Assembly: GCF_000143415.4 (NCBI RefSeq)
Contig: NW_003314266.1
Coordinates: 3,754,887 to 3,810,807, forward strand
Direction of reading: 5' to 3'
Source: Selaginella moellendorffii
Lineage: Eukaryota > Streptophyta > Lycopodiopsida > Selaginellales > Selaginellaceae
Length of the DNA stretch: 55,921 bases
The notes under the pieces are model-generated. The model had not been told where the DNA came from and did no database searches. It saw only the letters and a list, made by a program, of their open reading frames with translations. This document shows, piece by piece, positions 37,067 to 47,057 of the stretch. The stretch's first letter is position 1, and every line of letters begins with the position of its first letter. The position numbers and the translations under genes were made by a program.

Positions 37067-40000
37067 ATGGCCTCCATTCGGCTTCAAATGGTAAGTCTTT
37101 TAGGCCAAGTAGAAAATGGCATGAGGTCACATGCCATTCAGTAGCAACATTGGCATGCACCGATTGGGCTCTCGAGTGCAGTCCGGTTACAGATGGTGTG
37201 TAGCCTCACGCCATCTTAGGATGCAGCCTCAAGACATCTGATGCAGTGGTGAATGGCGTGTGGCCTCACATTATTTCCAGCTGCTAGCTTTTCATCTGTC
37301 AGCTCTAATTGTTGTGCATTTCTGAATAGGTGAGGAATTGCGTTCTTCTTCCAGCCACTGTCAATGTGGATGCAGAGAAGGGGGAGGAGCTCACCAGTTG
37401 GACTTTCGGGATGGAAGGCGAGGATCTGATGCTATACAACACAGATGGTGGGAGAAAAGAATGCATGGGGATCCTCATCCAAGTGACAGACACTCCATGC
37501 AGTTCCATGCAAGAATATGGACTGGCACTTGTGGTAGAGACAGCGTCCGCCTTCAAGATCCACCTTGCACATCCTAGCGGCTTCCCGGAGGGGGGCAGCG
37601 GCTATGAGGAATTCCTAGAGGGAGCTAGGGAGAGGTTGTCCAGGAGGCCCACAATTTCAAAGACGCTGCGGGTCTATGAAGATCACATGGAATCCACGGA
37701 CCTCACCTACGGCGATGTTCAAAAACTATATTCCAACATTGAGCCGTTGAGAGTGCCTCCAGTTCGCGAAGCGAAGGGGAAGGGGGTCGATCTGGAAACT
37801 ACCCCGAAGCAGAAAAGGGTGGTCAAGCTCAAGCCGACGTCCGACTCTGCTGCTCCAAAAAAGAAGCTACTCGGTGATGCCATTGCCTCGGGTTCGAACA
37901 CTACACCCACCAAAAAGAAGAGCCGCAAAGAGCAGAAAGAGCAAGAAGAGGCAGCAAAAATCGTCGTAGATAATAGTACTTGTTACTATTCCAACAAAGT
38001 ATATACAATCGACGTGAGCCGTATCGACATCCAAAGCAAATACAACCACAGGCTAGTATCTGATGAGTGGGTGGAGAAACTGAAGCAGAAGATGCTGGCA
38101 AGTCCAGTAACACCCGACATCGCAGACGTGATCCCCTACTACCAAACAATGAAGGGCGAGACGAGGTTTCCAAACTTGATCAATAGGAAGGTGTTGGACG
38201 ATCAGAACATCCGGTTCTATGCCGTCTCCGGGCAGCATTCTAGCTTGGCGATGCAAGAGATAGTTCTGGATATTATGGTGGGCGAGGAGGTGAAGAAAGT
38301 CTTCAAGACAAGAGTTGTCCGCCTGATAAAAGGCAACTCGCCCCTCCGATCTATCATATCCATCTCCCACGCGCAGAATGTCAAGCAAGAAACGTGCTAC
38401 AAATCGGGTCTGCACGAGACATTGGCACGAACACGGAAGCTCTGGGTTCAACTGAAGAAGCCACAAAAACCAGGACAAGGATGTGCACTAGCAACTAGCG
38501 CCTGGCAGGTAAGCCTCGTTGCATGTGGCATAGCATGTGGCCTCACACCATTTCCATTGCAGGAATTCTCGAGTCTTCTCTCGAAAACACTGGGGGTCAA
38601 TGACACACTCAGCATCCATAACATTCTACTCGCGACAAAAGTTGTTTTTGACAAATGGGTAGATGTGCTGAGGAGGTACCATGACGGGGAGTTGCTAAAC
38701 TCAATGGGTGTGGAGGACGGCTGGAAGCCCAATGATTTGAAGCTCAACGCCTTGCGTTTCTCGCGGTCTCTAGACGACGACGACCTTCTGACAGTGGCTA
38801 ATGCTCTTCTACGTGGTGAGGTAGTCTTCAACAAGACCAAAATGACTCCCGGCCATATTGTGACATACGAGGACTTGTGCACGACTCTGAGAGCTCGTGC
38901 GCTATTGAAGGATTGAATCTTCGAGCAAGTGGCCGTGGAGAGGGTGAGCATCGACACCACGCAAGAGATGATGGAAGAGCTGGACTTGTCAAATGAAGAC
39001 ATCGACGAGTACGTGAAGGGGGCCCCCAAGTTCATCGATCTGCTGCGGGATGCCACGAAAAGTAAAGCTGAGAAGTTGGATCAGTATCAAAATTTCATTA
39101 AGAGGGATGTCGACGGCCGGCTTCAGAAACAGCTCGACCCCGCAGCAGAGGCCTATCGAGAACCTTACCGGGTATACGTGAATTCGGATGAGGATCAAAG
39201 GTGGAGGAGCATCGTTTCCCGCGGAGATGAGCAGGTCAAGAACAACTTTTGTGTGATGGACTTCACAAACGAAGAGATCACTCATGCAGACGAAGTCAGC
39301 TCCATCATTGACTTAATGGTGGGACTTGCGGAGGTGGAATCTTCAGTCCACTATATGATCTACGACTCCGAATCCTATCACAAGTTCTGGAAGGCCTTGA
39401 ACGAGGTGAAGGCTCGGTTGAAAGGCAAGGAGATGCAGGAGATCCATGGGATAATGGCTAAGAAGAAGATACCGACGAATGTCCGCATCTTCACACTCGC
39501 CCTTGTTATTGGTCCTGTAGTAGAGTGGGACTGGAGTGACTTCCCAGCTTCGTTCGACAAGGCCGATCGAATTGATCTGAGGGAGGTCAATTTACCCGTG
39601 CCTGAGGAACTGAAGACGGCTATGGAGCTTTCGAATCCAGAGAAAGCTCCAGGTGCAGCATGGGAAATGCTCAGCTGGGTCTTCAACGCAATAGCGGGTG
39701 ACACCAAGGGCAAATGTGTTGTCGAGTACAACTGCGGCGGACTATTCTTTCGAGCCGCACTACTCAAGGGTGTCCCGTGTGTTGCGGTGACAAACTCCAT
39801 TGAAGAGGTGACTTCAATGGAGCATATAATTACAGTTGCCAAAGAAAAACAGTATCTTCTCTGCGAACCTGGTGAGTACGCACTTTAAGTTTAAATGTTA
39901 TCTCACAAGCTCTGTATGCAGGAGCGTGGCCACCCCCAGATGTTGAAACGGCGTTAACAGCTACTGATGTTAGGCCGAGCTCACAACCTGCACAAGGTAA

Positions 40001-41563
40001 GGTCACATGAGGGCTCACGCCATTTTGATTATAGATCATTGTGAATATTCAGACACGAGGACTGAAAAGCGCACTGGTGGCGCGTCGAAGAAGGACAAAC
40101 AGACAAGCAATAGGAAAAAAGGAGGTACAAATTATATTTGCAATGGCGTGTGGTCTCATGCCATTCCTTGCAGGAGACACTTCTTCAAAGGCAAAACAGG
40201 CAAGCACCAGCCAAGCTCAAACTGACAGTGGTCATAAAAAGCGAAAGCACGTTAGACAGTCGTCGGGATTAGAGGCGTTTGATTCGAAAAGGAAGAAGGG
40301 CAACGAAAAGATGATAGGTAATGCCTCGCGGTTATGGCGTGTGTGCTCATGCCATTCATTGCAGATCAAGGGCTGAGTGAAAGGAGCCAGTCACCACCTC
40401 CTGACTCAGATTCCTATGGCGGACTCCCCTTCCCCAATCTCAATGGAGAGGTACAATGGATGAGGGATGCTTTTCAAGTCAGGGCCACGTTTTTCTCATC
40501 TCGTCGTCTTCGAAGGGTGCAAGAACGTGCAGAAACCATGTTAAGACAGTCGGGTGAGGATACGGTCCTAGGTCAAGCACCGAAATAGGCTATGGATGTC
40601 TTGTATTTTGAGATGGAGACTCGGCCAGATGATTTTCCCAAGATGGTCCTGGAAAAACAAGCCATCCAGCTTGAGCAGCCTATGGAAGAAATGCAGGAGG
40701 GGGATGAGGAGCCAGAGAAAGATAATGAGCAGGAAGAGCAGAAGGACGAAGAGGAGGACAAAAAAGAGGAGGACGAAGAAGAGGAGGACGAAGAAGAGGA
40801 GGACAAAGAGGACTTGGATGGTCCTCACAATGGTGACGATCACAATAACGACGATGACGATGATGACGACGATGGCCAGCCTGAGGTGGCCAAAGAGCAG
40901 CGGAGGAAGGTCATACAAGACAAACCATCAGGTAAATAATAGTACATCCATTCCTAACCTTTTACCATTTCTAACATTGTCCATGTAGGTCGCAGAAGAA
41001 ATGGTAAGTAGAGATTATTCAGTTGAATTAAGATACAAACTCTAGCCTTTAGTGTCGAGGAAGGATAGTGCCAAGCAAGGGTCGAAACGTATGTCCAATC
41101 CTTCAGAATCAGCAGTGCGCCCAATAGCAGTTGATGGTAAATACAGTATAGTCGATTCAATGTGCTAATGAGTTTGTTTTTAGTAGCCAGTAGGGAGGAT
41201 ACCATCTCAATCGAAGGGAGATATTTGGACATGCATATGGATCCGCCAGTGGACTCTACTTGCCTGCAAGAGTCATCAGAGCTGGTGGAGGCTACTATCC
41301 ATATCAACGCCAAGCAAGCTGACCACGCTCCACTTGATGCTGCCCATACCACTGAGTCAATCTTGTCCACGTATCCAACTGACGGTGACCAGGCGCCATT
41401 GGACCCGCATGAGGCCGCCCTAGCCGCCGAGCCGGTCGTATCCTCATTTCCAACGGACTCAACGTGTGCCCAATCGTCTGACTACGCGCCGTTGGAACCT
41501 CCCTACACCGCCCCTGCTGCCTGTTCGGTCATGTCCACTTTGCCAACGGAGGCACCAGCTGAA

Positions 41564-41585
41564 ATGGCGTGTGATCACACGCCAT
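41564..41585. repeat. Perfect 22-bp palindrome inside an exon
   Basis: A perfect palindrome centred on TGATCA, translated in frame as EMACDHTPS. A second copy at 41639-41660 encodes EMACAHTPS. Both sit in a Pro/Thr/Ala-rich disordered region, where an in-frame insertion could be tolerated. Confidence 0.95.
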
Positions 41586-41820
41586 CGGAACCACCCCATG
41601 CCATTGTTGAGCCAGTTGTACCAGAGTCTACAACTGAAATGGCATGTGCCCACACGCCATCGGATGCGATTGACCCCATATTGCAGAGGAGAGTATTTCC
41701 GCCCTTCACGTTTCCTCGACCAAAACCCTCTGAACGACCATCGGGAGCACCATTCGCTAATATTGTAGATGGTAAAATTGACTTGTACCATTTTTTATGC
41801 TGACGCATTTCATTTCAAAG

Positions 41821-42681
41821 TCATGGCGAAAGTACTGTATCGTTTTTTATCTGAACGGTGTCCTTTTCTCCCATGAGCGTGGCTCGTCCTCGAATGTCAC
41901 TGCACCCTCCAAAGTCTGCGGTCGCAAGTTGGTCAAAAGAGACAGATTCACATTAATCACACGGGAGAAACTGCGGGATCTAATAATGACCATGCGACAC
42001 TTAAAACAAAGGGCCGGGTTGAATTTGCAATTGGGAGTTTGGACATCCATGATGCGCCACAATGCATTAACGTTGCTACAAATGATGCACGATCAGACGC
42101 GAGTAATATTACCATTTGACTTTCTCCTAATGCAGGAGGATTGCTTGACTATGGTCCATGTGAGGGGTAGCAAGCCCATCTTCGTCAAGCCAGAGGCTGT
42201 AGTGATGAACCGAACTGCTAGGTCAAGTGAAATCCTCATCATCGATGACTCGCCGATTAAAACTGCAGCGAACACGCACACATATGCAGTGCACCCCATC
42301 TCTTGCAGTATGGAAACTAGGGAGAAGAAACCGTATGTTCTGGGGGACCTTGCAAAACGGCTTGAAGCGATGGTGATAGAGAACCGGCCAGTCCAGGAGG
42401 TGGCTGCAGAAATCAACCAAATGGCAGATGGAACGGTATATCAGAAGCCATTTGATCGGACAGACACCAGTCATCATTTATGGCATGTATATTGTCTAGC
42501 CAAGCACTATCCGCATCTCCATAATCTGCTCAACCGGATGGGTTCTTCGACCACTAAACATGAGCGTGGGCGTATTAGAGAAGAGATGGCATTACTATTG
42601 GGTTTAAATCCTGATAGTGTGGAGAGTGATGAAATTCCAAGATTATTGTATAGGCGTTGGAGGCAAAAAATAACAGTCTGA
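41821..42681 (+). CDS. FCP1/NIF-type HAD phosphatase domain (C-terminal exon or separate gene)
   Basis: FCP1-like domains remove phosphate from proteins such as the RNA polymerase II tail, using an Asp of a DxDx motif. This exon reads VFYLNGVL (41842-41865), where the family has a DLNGVL-type motif; the catalytic Asp is Tyr (TAT, 41848-41850). It continues with LRDLIMTMRHLKQ...LGVWTSMMRHN, FDFLLMQEDCL, KPIFVKPEAVV and ILIIDDSPIKTAANTHTYAVHP, matching the order WSS, Lys motif and DDSP.K...AIHP of plant FCP1-like proteins. About 110 residues beyond the domain are unassigned. The frame is open to the stop at 42679. Loss of the first Asp suggests a dead or non-catalytic copy. Domain assignment is good; its role in a transposon is unknown. 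Confidence 0.65.
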   Translation, partial: SWRKYCIVFYLNGVLFSHERGSSSNVTAPSKVCGRKLVKRDRFTLITREKLRDLIMTMRHLKQRAGLNLQLGVWTSMMRHNALTLLQMMHDQTRVILPFDFLLMQEDCLTMVHVRGSKPIFVKPEAVVMNRTARSSEILIIDDSPIKTAANTHTYAVHPISCSMETREKKPYVLGDLAKRLEAMVIENRPVQEVAAEINQMADGTVYQKPFDRTDTSHHLWHVYCLAKHYPHLHNLLNRMGSSTTKHERGRIREEMALLLGLNPDSVESDEIPRLLYRRWRQKITV

Positions 42682-43099
42682 GATGGCATGTATTTATTTA
42701 AAAATGTAACTTATTATGGCATGGGGTTCCATGCCATTGTATTAATATTAAAAGACAATTCTTTGAGAGGATTTGCATTATACTAGAAGTGTTACAGCAT
42801 GTTATTGGAAGTCTACGAAGTTTTTTTATTAATAAAGGGAAAGTAAAGATTGAATGGGGACTTGGGCTCCACCTAGACTCGGAGCAACTGAGCCAATATT
42901 AAAAGGATGGAAAGAAATTGGACGACGATGACAAGGAGAAGAGAGAGGTGAAGCAGTGGCAGGGGGAGGAGAAGTGATTGAGTAGACATTTCCTTGTTTA
43001 AAATAAAATAGCATGTGCCTCAATGTAGTTGAATTTTGTTATATTTATATACTATATAAAGGTTTGGAAACCTTATTTTACAAGTGGGATAATGACAAT

Positions 43100-43123
43100 T
43101 CCCACTTTAACGAAATAGAGCTT
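43100..43123 (-). repeat. Right terminal inverted repeat
   Basis: 24 bp, the exact reverse complement of 29904-29927, followed by the target duplication TCTA (43124-43127). An additional inverted AGTGGGA/TCCCACT pair lies at 43083-43107. Confidence 0.9.
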
Positions 43124-43850
43124 TCTAGAGGACTGCTCCTTTTCATTTCCACAGTCTGGAACTTTGGGACGATATTTCGAAACACTGTGGCCCTATGCGA
43201 GCTTCATGGGTACTCTCCCCACCTTCCATCTTTAGATGCCCTAGCCATGTGGCTAAAGCAACATTCTAATAAGCCATGCTAGGTATCCAAGTAGGTAGTG
43301 CCACCCACACTTGGATTGGGAGTATCGACTATTCAATCTCCCAAGGGAGGTAAAGTCGACTCTTGAACACTTCACTAAGCTACCCCACTTGTCTATTCAT
43401 ATTCAGTTAAAGCCTTGGACTCCTTAGTGGTTTTATCATCACCCACCACGTGGGTATAGCCTTCTTTGGTCACACTGGCCTTTCCTGGCCAAACTAGCTC
43501 CATTGGAGTCTTTCCCCTACTATACTTTTGGAGCTCACCAAACCTCTCAAGGTCTAGGAGACAAACACTTTGGGCTTTCACCCTTAGACTTGGACTCGGA
43601 CTTGGACTTGGACTTGGACTCGGACTTGGACTTGGACTCGGACTTGGACTTGGGCTCGAACTCGGACTCACTTACTGCTTGTTTTATGCTCATTCCTAGA
43701 GCATTTCATTAGGAGTTCCACTCCCGCTTTTGACTCTTAAAGTTGGAGCTTTTAGTTCAAACATGTTATGCTTGTTTGGCTTTTGCTTTAGCCACTACCA
43801 CATAGCACCTTTTTAGCTCCACTTTGGGGCTTAGGGATTTGTGTCTCACA
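43124..43850 (-). mobile_element. LTR family 1 (copy D), part 2
   Basis: Continues the LTR interrupted at 29903: ctagaggactgctcc through the ggactcggacttgg minisatellite (43585-43675) to the 5' terminus, which on the plus strand reads gggatttgtgtctcaca (reverse complement TGTGAGAC, ending at 43850). The flank beyond 43850 (actctacctctcat, purine-rich on the minus strand) resembles the one at 47058, consistent with a polypurine tract upstream of a 3' LTR. Confidence 0.85.
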
Positions 43851-45536
43851 ACTCTACCTCTCATAGATGAAGTTTGATATCCTCATCAAACAATAAACAT
43901 TTTTTTATAAAGTAACCCCATCATAAATTACCACTTCTCATCCTTGGCATCTAGCCAACATCCATTAATGGTTTGACATTGAAAGCTCACCTAGCCTTGT
44001 CCATCCTTTAAGAAGCATAATCTTTCCAACATAAAAATTCATTCGACCACTTGTGGTGGTTCTCTCCTTTTATTGGCTTAGTTCTTACTAAACCCGTTAG
44101 AAGAACCTTCTCTATCTCAATCTCATTATTCATTCTTGAGTAGTCTCAACTTCTATTAATATAACCATTGCACTTTGGAACTTTTAACTTTGACTTCTCA
44201 AAGTCAATTTGCTAGGTGTTTTTGACACCTTACATTGCACATTTTGTGCAAGTTCCACTCCCCCATTCTAGAAAGTTTCATATTTAAAAACACCATCATC
44301 CTCTCTTTTATTTTGTGCCACTCTAAACACTAAGTTCCATTTACCTATAATTTGTGTTAAGGCTGTCCACGACCCTATCATTTAGTTACCTTGCCACTCC
44401 TTCCCTTAGAGCTTTCTCTTTTGCCAAATTGGAACATTTGGGAATCCATCTTTAGAAACATATTTCTTTTTCCACAATCTATTAGCATTCAATATATAAG
44501 TGTTTCTTGCTCAACTTTGTTATTTGGATCTCTTCCAATGAATCCTATGAGCCTCCAGTCTTTTGCTCTTATCCTTTGATTGTTGCACTATACAACATAA
44601 AATCACTACCTCCATCCCTGAAGTATCCTTTTGGTTATATAGCAAAGGCTCTACTTTGCTAAATTTAGAAGGTGTTCATCTCTAATAAATCTCCCTAATG
44701 TTTTCTACTCTAGGCTCTCTTCATGGCCCAACCTTGCAGCCCACCCATGGGTCCTTCCTTGAAAACTATTTTTTGAAACTCACAATACCATTGTATTGTT
44801 GTAGTTCATTTCCTTTATGTGTCCTTCCCACTTGGTCACCTTGACTAAGCCACATCATTATCAATAGTTCAAATCAACATTAATATGGACAATTCCATAC
44901 TTTAAACTCTCCATAGTATCACAATTGCTAATAATAACACGTTCAAGTTTTTCACTCCTAACTTGCATAACCACCCTTGGTTATGCCTTTCGATTCCTAT
45001 GATTCAATTTTATCCTTTTACTACTTGTTTTTTAGCCTTATACCTTCCCTTTAGTTATTCTTCTCCTATATAAGATGGTAGTTTTGCACTTTCTACCATG
45101 CCTTAGCAAGTATTTTTAGGAACGAACTTACTCCATAATTTAGAGAGTGGTTCTTCAATCTTGATATATTCATTGTGTAATCCTACACACTGGGATTATT
45201 GTTGCTACGCATGGGCCTCTTTATGCCCATTGCTAACTATGCCAAAATCCCTTTTTGGTTTTGTCCAATTTGGATAAACGGACTTCTCCTGTCTCCGCAA
45301 CCTTGGATATTGGATAGCACCTTCTATCTATTATTCACTAGGGACTTAATCCCTTGGGCCTTATCTAATGCCCTCATGATTTCAAACACCACTCTTTGGT
45401 GTTTTAAAATGTTTTGATGTCCCAATGATAACCTTTGACAATAAGCATTTCCTTTTTCGATATTGACTTACTATATCTTAACATAAATAATTTATCCCTT
45501 AGAAGGGTATATCTAACCTCCCTACCCTAATAAAAA
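43851..45536. other. Retroelement-internal remnant without recognisable gene
   Basis: AT-rich DNA between LTR copy D and the next LTR. The first ~60 bp match the flank at 47058. No coding frame is supported. Confidence 0.4.
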
Positions 45537-47057
45537 TGTAAGCTCCTGAATTTGGACTTCCCGGGAGGTCACCCAGCCTAGTACCATTCAAACCCAAGGA
45601 CACTTAACCCCAAGTATCCCAAGACCCTTAACCAATTGGAAAAGGGGGTGCACTCTTATTCATGGGCCCTTTTCCTCTATATTTGAACCCCATGGATCGT
45701 CTCTCAAGTCATTCCTTTTGGTTGCTTACAATCCACCACACTTCCCTGGAAGTTCATGCCTTCGTGAATGGAAGCTAAGAGCCATAGCTCTCTTAAGAGC
45801 CCTACTCTCTTGACACCCTACCCCTCGGGTCGAGCCCAGCGGGAGCAAACTGGACCAGCCAGATGTCAATCAACATGTGGTGTGATTCCCTTAGCCAACC
45901 AACAGAGTTGGACCTGAGACTGCTCCGATACCAAATTGTAAGCCACAAATTTTTCCTTTCCAATTTGCCAGCTTACCTCGTCTATCCGACCAACATTACC
46001 TTGACTTTTGTTAAGTTCCCTCGCCAAGGTTCCCACCTATGGTACCAGCTCCTACTTGGTCCTACTTGGTTTCAGCTACTCACTACACGAGCAACAGAGT
46101 GTTAGCCATCCATCCACGGATTCCCAAATCTCTCCCAATCCCCCTCCCTGGGTTAGACTGGACTTAAGGTTCGGCTACACTCCCCACAAGCACAAGTAGC
46201 CAAGCATACCAAGCTTCCAGGTTCCTAACATCCCTTGGTACCACAAGACTTGATCATGGGACCCTCTAAATCCCAGGTCTTGGGTGCACACTTGCTTCGG
46301 GATGCTGGGGTGAAACACCGTGGCCTAACGGCCCGGTATGGGTACCTCTACCCCCCCACTTCCATCCCGAGGGTAAGGTTCAAGCCCCTAGGAAGGGTGA
46401 GGACCAATAAGCCGCATGGTACTCAAGTGGGGCACCACTCCACATGAGCCGGGAGCACCGCAGTCGGTTTCCTTTTCGGGAGTGGGAGCTACTCTTGAGC
46501 ACTTCCTTGGATGGCCCCTCCGGCACCAACCAAGTCCATGCTCACTCCCACCCAAGGCCCCTCAGTCCCAATCCCAACCTCAAGTCAGTTTGGAAGCCCC
46601 ACTGGAGAGTTCCTTCAAAACTGGTTTTTGGACCTCACTATCCCTACTATACTTTTGGAACCCCCTCCAGCCCCCCCCCCCCCCCCCCCCGGGGAGACGC
46701 ACGCTTTGGGCTTTCACCCCTTGACTCGTATTAGTACTCAGACTCAGTCTTTGGCTCGATCTTGGACTCGATCTCGGATCCGACTTTGGATTCGGTCTCG
46801 GACTCGATCTCGGACCTGATCTCGGACCCGACCTTGGACTCGACTTCGGACTCGGTCTCGGACCCGATTTCGGATCTCGGACTCCGTTTCGAACTCGGTC
46901 TCGAACTTGGTCTCGAACTCGGACTCGATTCCGGACTCTACCTCGAACTCAGTCTCAGAGTCGGTCTTGGACTCGATCTCAGACTCGGTCCCATCCGTTT
47001 TGGTCATGCTTTCGGGGATCCTTTAGCCTACGACACCTCAGGGAGTTGGTTCCTTAT
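45537..47057 (-). mobile_element. 3' LTR region of the chromovirus, composite
   Basis: The left end (tgtaagctcctgaatttgg...) is nearly identical to the LTR end beside the primer-binding site at 52294. The right end (minus strand TATAAGGAACC) is preceded by a purine-rich tract (gggtggtggagt), as at a 3' LTR. That gives a ~1,520-bp LTR, close to family 1 in length, and the 5' half shares the GAGTCC minisatellite (46735-46985) and the 'ggctttcaccc' block with family 1. Inside, at 45925-45945, is a second LTR-end-plus-primer-binding-site junction (gctccgataccaaattgtaagcc), so the stretch may instead be a long LTR joined to a TRIM-like element. It contains a run of 20 C (46671-46690). Confidence 0.55.
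45925..45945 (-). other. Primer-binding site and LTR end embedded in the LTR region
   Basis: On the minus strand this reads ...ggcttaca followed by atttggtatcggagc, the canonical LTR terminus and initiator-Met primer-binding site with one change. Its place within the 3' LTR region is unexpected. Confidence 0.7.

Larger units (their letters stand above)
37067..42681 (+). pseudogene. Multi-exon cargo gene: ParB/Srx-like domain, acidic linker, C-terminal part
   Basis: Proposed exons: 37067-37090 (MASIRLQM), 37330-38508, 38563-39871, 39922-39996, 40053-40124, 40174-40317, 40365-40931, 40989-41003, 41053-41136, 41184-41771, 41821-42681. Every intron has GT...AG ends; from the third on they are 47-57 bp, and almost all are phase 1, which keeps one reading frame. 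Residues about 225-340 resemble a ParB/Srx fold: VYTIDVSRI, WVEKLKQKM, and SGQHSSLAM where ParB has GxHR. A Lys-rich segment precedes it and a long Glu/Asp run (40680-40880) follows. In-frame TGA 38914-38916 and TAG 40586-40588 break it. The join to exon 41821 is off by one base, so the last exon may be a separate gene. Confidence 0.6.
30130..42740. repeat. Dispersed ~22-bp palindrome family, about 25 copies
   Basis: Consensus TGGCRTGNGGCCNCAYGCCA, usually extended by A/T at both ends. Copies (start positions, approximate): 30130, 30447, 30534, 30925, 30944, 31013, 32349, 32406, 34255, 34322, 34421, 35033, 35108, 35957, 36035, 36194, 36327, 37115, 37193, 37252, 38526, 40001, 40142, 40332, 41564, 41639, 42715. 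Some are perfect, others have one decayed arm. They lie in the spacer, in introns and in exons, and are not regularly spaced. The outer ~220-390 bp next to the terminal repeats lacks them. I saw none outside the insertion on reading. Confidence 0.85.
29904..43123. mobile_element. 13.2-kb cargo-carrying DNA transposon of unrecognised superfamily
   Basis: The ends are perfect 24-bp inverted repeats starting AAGCTCTATTTCGTTAAAGT (29904-29927 and, inverted, 43100-43123). TCTA is duplicated on both sides (29900-29903 and 43124-43127), and the interrupted LTR resumes in register. Next to the right end, the AGTGGGA and TCCCACT segments form a second short hairpin (43083-43107). Inside are two divergent gene units: a DUF7869-type protein leftward and a ParB-like/FCP1-like protein rightward, with a 2.9-kb spacer. 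About 25 copies of one palindrome occur between 30130 and 42740. The 4-bp target duplication and end sequence do not match any superfamily I can name. Boundaries are firm; classification is open. Confidence 0.85.

Noticed and set aside
36634-37144. Several overlapping 60-118 aa frames in the CTCGCGCTCGCA block.
   Set aside because: Open in three registers because of simple-sequence composition; they lie in the presumed promoter and leader of the plus-strand unit.
38448-39842. Long minus-strand frames opposite the ParB-like gene.
   Set aside because: Shadows of a GC-rich coding region; no motif, and the plus strand has consistent splice phases.
31029-42681. A variant genetic code in which TAA/TAG encode Gln would explain several stops.
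   Set aside because: TGA codons also interrupt frames (32860, 38914), one TAG replaces a conserved Trp (48772), and unrelated elements show the same pattern. Deamination decay explains all of these with the standard code.
30130-42740. CRISPR array.
   Set aside because: The palindromes are irregularly spaced over 12 kb, lie in exons and introns, and have no uniform spacers or cas genes; the setting is a plant nuclear genome.
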